This document shows positions 7,401 through 7,742 of a stretch of 7,742 bases of DNA, in pieces. The stretch covers positions 5,286 to 13,027 of the forward strand of contig JAOZMV010000011.1 of NCBI GenBank assembly GCA_029934095.1, read 5' to 3'. The position numbers and the translations under genes were made by a program. Source of the DNA: Desulfuromusa sp. Its GTDB lineage: Bacteria > Desulfobacterota > Desulfuromonadia > Desulfuromonadales > Geopsychrobacteraceae. Each line of letters opens with the position of its first letter. Position 1 is the stretch's first letter. A model generated the notes under the pieces. It ran no database searches and had not been told where the DNA came from. It worked only from the letters and a program-made list of their open reading frames with translations.

Positions 7401-7742
7401 AGACTGTCTCCCGGTCAACCTGTTCACTGTGTGGTTCTGCCGAAATAGTTGGAATACGTTGCTGACCTTCCTGACAGAGATGATCGATAATCTGCCCCAG
7501 CGTTTGCAGCACACCGAGATCCTCCGGGCGAACCGCAGGAAGTTCAGGCATTTTCTCCTGGAGAGCGGAGAAGATTTCGACCCGCTTGATCGAATCAATG
7601 CCGAGATCGGTATCGAGAGCCATCTCCAGTTCCAGCATCTCAACCGGATAGCCGGTTTTTTCGGCAATCACTGCCAGCAAGAGATTGGAAACTTTATTTT
7701 TGTCCACACCCGCCGTTGCCGTTTGCGGAGGTTTTTCCTCGG
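4465..7742 (-). CDS. PfaA-type PUFA/secondary-lipid synthase subunit, C-terminal part (ACP-ACP-ACP-KR-DH), 5' end outside window
   Basis: This is an open frame of 1091 codons plus a TGA stop (4467-4465), open to the window edge. Residues are numbered from the first whole codon (7740). Three ACP domains (about 12-280) each carry LGIDSIKRVE, with the phosphopantetheine serine at residues 50, 146 and 243. A KR follows (about 324-756): a non-catalytic structural half, then an NADPH-binding GGARG and the catalytic Lys, Ser and Tyr. A PKS-type double-hotdog DH closes the protein (about 807-1075). In the PfaA family these domains hold, reduce and dehydrate the growing chain in the cytosol. The family order is KS-MAT-ACPn-KR-DH, so the KS, the malonyl-AT and possibly more ACPs should lie upstream. 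The GTG at 7707 opens a frame but is internal: the same Val-Asp begins the other two ACP units, and the frame continues upstream through a Pro/Ala/Thr linker. All visible catalytic residues are intact. The exact product of the synthase is unknown. Confidence 0.95.
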   Translation of the reverse strand, partial: EEKPPQTATAGVDKNKVSNLLLAVIAEKTGYPVEMLELEMALDTDLGIDSIKRVEIFSALQEKMPELPAVRPEDLGVLQTLGQIIDHLCQEGQQRIPTISAEPHSEQVDRETVSSTLLQVIAEKTGYPVDMLELEMALDTDLGIDSIKRVEIFSALQEKMPELPAVRPEDLGALQTLGQIIDHLCQANQQSIPTLPAEPPQMGQVDRQQVATVLLAVIAEKTGYPVEMLELEMALDTDLGIDSIKRVEILSALQQRLPGTPAIKPEHLGTLQTVAQIVDFLSSISAVDEKVTATSSREPAAPKGIIREVLQAVSLVQKRAPKEFNFNIGAEVWIVDDGSTLADAVCSRFTARQLIPRKIAIAEIEATPLPESLAGLVVLAPLSGADDLFLRNTFSLLQKVEPALHRSAKSGGSFFVTVSRIDGYFGLGTTESINDPLSGGLAGLSKTAALEWPTIDCKALDLAMGMEILPTATALVDEIFKTGPVEVGISTQGLHSLELVSEPLDEAVAAVPVQEGDLIVISGGARGVTAEVAIALSTATQATLLLLGRTPVPEEEPAWLAGLQTEGEIKQGVISQSESALKPLEVARQYQQIAAAREIRTTMERILNSGGVAIYRSVDLRDKRGLTLLLDEMREQYGPVKGLIHGAGVLADKLIREKTTEQFEQVYSTKVVGLRALLAAVGEDKLKMLVMFSSSSGRFGRIGQVDYAVANEVLNKIADQQAELRPDCRVVSCNWGPWDGGMVTPALKKVFAQEGIEVIDLQAGASYLVNELSTPPGGPVELIISGGDAEVKIVTPAEPPQNICVSKAFDLDLEIEQFPFLKSHVIGGKAVLPMAIIIEWLAHGALHNNPGLKFQGFNDLRILKGVTLEPEEKVSLQVMTGKAIKGEGVHVVPVELVGVDGQGQLLAHVRAKIVLAARLPERKPAMNKLSLPEYPHPVSEIYRPERLFHGVDFHGIREVIGNSDAGISALVNPAPLPDRWIEQPLRNSWFADPLALDSSFQMLILWSFEQYQAGSLPVFAERYRQYQQVFPESGVEIRVQLIEQNRSRAIANIDFIDPLNDLLVARIEHYECVIDASLNATFQRNKLTGVA
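4473..4476 (-). promoter_or_regulatory. Shine-Dalgarno sequence for the KS-CLF-AT gene
   Basis: GGAG lies ten bases before the ATG at 4462-4460 and is inside the last codons of the upstream gene. The upstream TGA and this ATG are separated by only two bases (GC), so the site supports this start and suggests coupled translation of the two subunits from one mRNA. The spacing is slightly long, so the site may be modest on its own. Confidence 0.65.
4516..5322 (-). other. C-terminal PKS-type dehydratase (DH) domain of the PfaA-type protein
   Basis: This is a double-hotdog dehydratase fold. The N-terminal hotdog has FPFLKSHVIGGKAVLP, which fits the HxxxGxxxxP signature, with the catalytic His codon at 5271-5269. 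The C-terminal hotdog has LDSSFQ, matching the DxxxQ motif, with the catalytic Asp codon at 4752-4750. Both residues are present, so dehydration of the beta-hydroxyacyl chain is plausible. In PUFA synthases this PS-type DH at the end of subunit A is separate from the FabA-like DH pair found in other subunits. Assignment rests on motifs and position; the body of the domain is poorly conserved. Confidence 0.85.
5473..6771 (-). other. Ketoreductase (KR) domain of the PfaA-type protein
   Basis: The domain reduces the beta-keto group with NADPH. The first half (about 6771-6200) is the structural subdomain, recognisable by VSRIDGYFGLG and GGLAGLSKTAALEW, which are typical of PfaA proteins. The catalytic half begins with LIVISGGARGVTAE (glycine-rich nucleotide loop near 6177). 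It then has the long insertion usual for PfaA KRs, HGAGVLADK, the Lys of YSTK, FSSSSGRFG with the catalytic Ser, and YAVAN with the catalytic Tyr codon at 5622-5620. The Lys-Ser-Tyr-Asn set is complete, so the domain should be active. The alcohol stereochemistry was not assigned. Confidence 0.9.
6898..7707 (-). repeat. Tandem array of three ACP-coding direct repeats
   Basis: Three in-frame units begin at 7707, 7419 and 7128, giving periods of 288 and 291 bases. Each codes for an ACP with the attachment serine in GIDSIK (codons 7593-7591, 7305-7303 and 7014-7012). Units 1 and 2 differ at about two residues across the folded domain; unit 3 is divergent after the KRVEI motif. Units are joined by Pro/Glu/Gln-rich linkers. 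The array may continue upstream, because the frame enters the window through the same kind of linker. In PUFA synthases tandem ACPs are largely interchangeable, and more copies generally raise output; that is family knowledge, not visible here. Confidence 0.93.

Noticed and set aside
7705..7707. GTG as the start codon of the ACP-KR-DH gene
   Set aside because: The frame continues upstream to the window edge through a Pro/Ala/Thr-rich linker, and the Val-Asp it encodes is at the same place in the two following ACP units. It is an internal valine.
6898..7707. Repeats as a CRISPR array or mobile-element repeats
   Set aside because: The periods are 288 and 291 bases, in frame, and each unit encodes a complete ACP domain.

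Overview
The window is one continuous piece of a large lipid or polyketide megasynthase locus, coded entirely on the minus strand. Two very large genes follow each other with a 2-base gap, and both run off the window: the upstream gene lacks its 5' end (past base 7742) and the downstream gene lacks its 3' end (past base 1). No RNA gene, mobile element, CRISPR array or real plus-strand gene was seen, and there is no intergenic region long enough for a promoter or terminator.

Reading in the direction of transcription (high to low coordinates), the first gene gives the C-terminal 1091 residues of a PfaA-type subunit of an iterative polyunsaturated fatty acid (PUFA)/secondary-lipid synthase: at least three tandem acyl carrier protein (ACP) domains, a ketoreductase (KR) with its long structural half, and a C-terminal dehydratase (DH). 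Its KS and malonyl-AT domains are expected upstream, outside the window. The second gene starts 2 bases after the first stops and gives 1487 residues: an active ketosynthase (KS), a KS-like chain length factor (CLF) that has lost all three catalytic residues, and an acyltransferase (AT) of the PfaB/OrfB kind. A charged linker and the start of an unseen domain follow.

The two proteins probably work as one complex. The KS extends a chain carried on the ACP array, the CLF pairs with the KS and may set chain length, the KR reduces the beta-keto group, the DH removes water, and the AT loads or unloads acyl groups. An enoyl reductase, further dehydratases and a phosphopantetheinyl transferase would be expected nearby. 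The KS-CLF-AT order in one polypeptide recalls subunit B of thraustochytrid PUFA synthases and the myxobacterial Pfa3 proteins more than the marine gammaproteobacterial layout, where PfaB (AT) and PfaC (KS-CLF-DH-DH) are separate. The final product cannot be read from this window; related 'Pfa-like' clusters in many bacteria make unknown lipids.

The organism is a bacterium of roughly middle GC content by eye, with Shine-Dalgarno-type, tightly packed genes. A Desulfobacterota (delta-proteobacterial) host, where such clusters are common, is a plausible guess but is not proved by the sequence.
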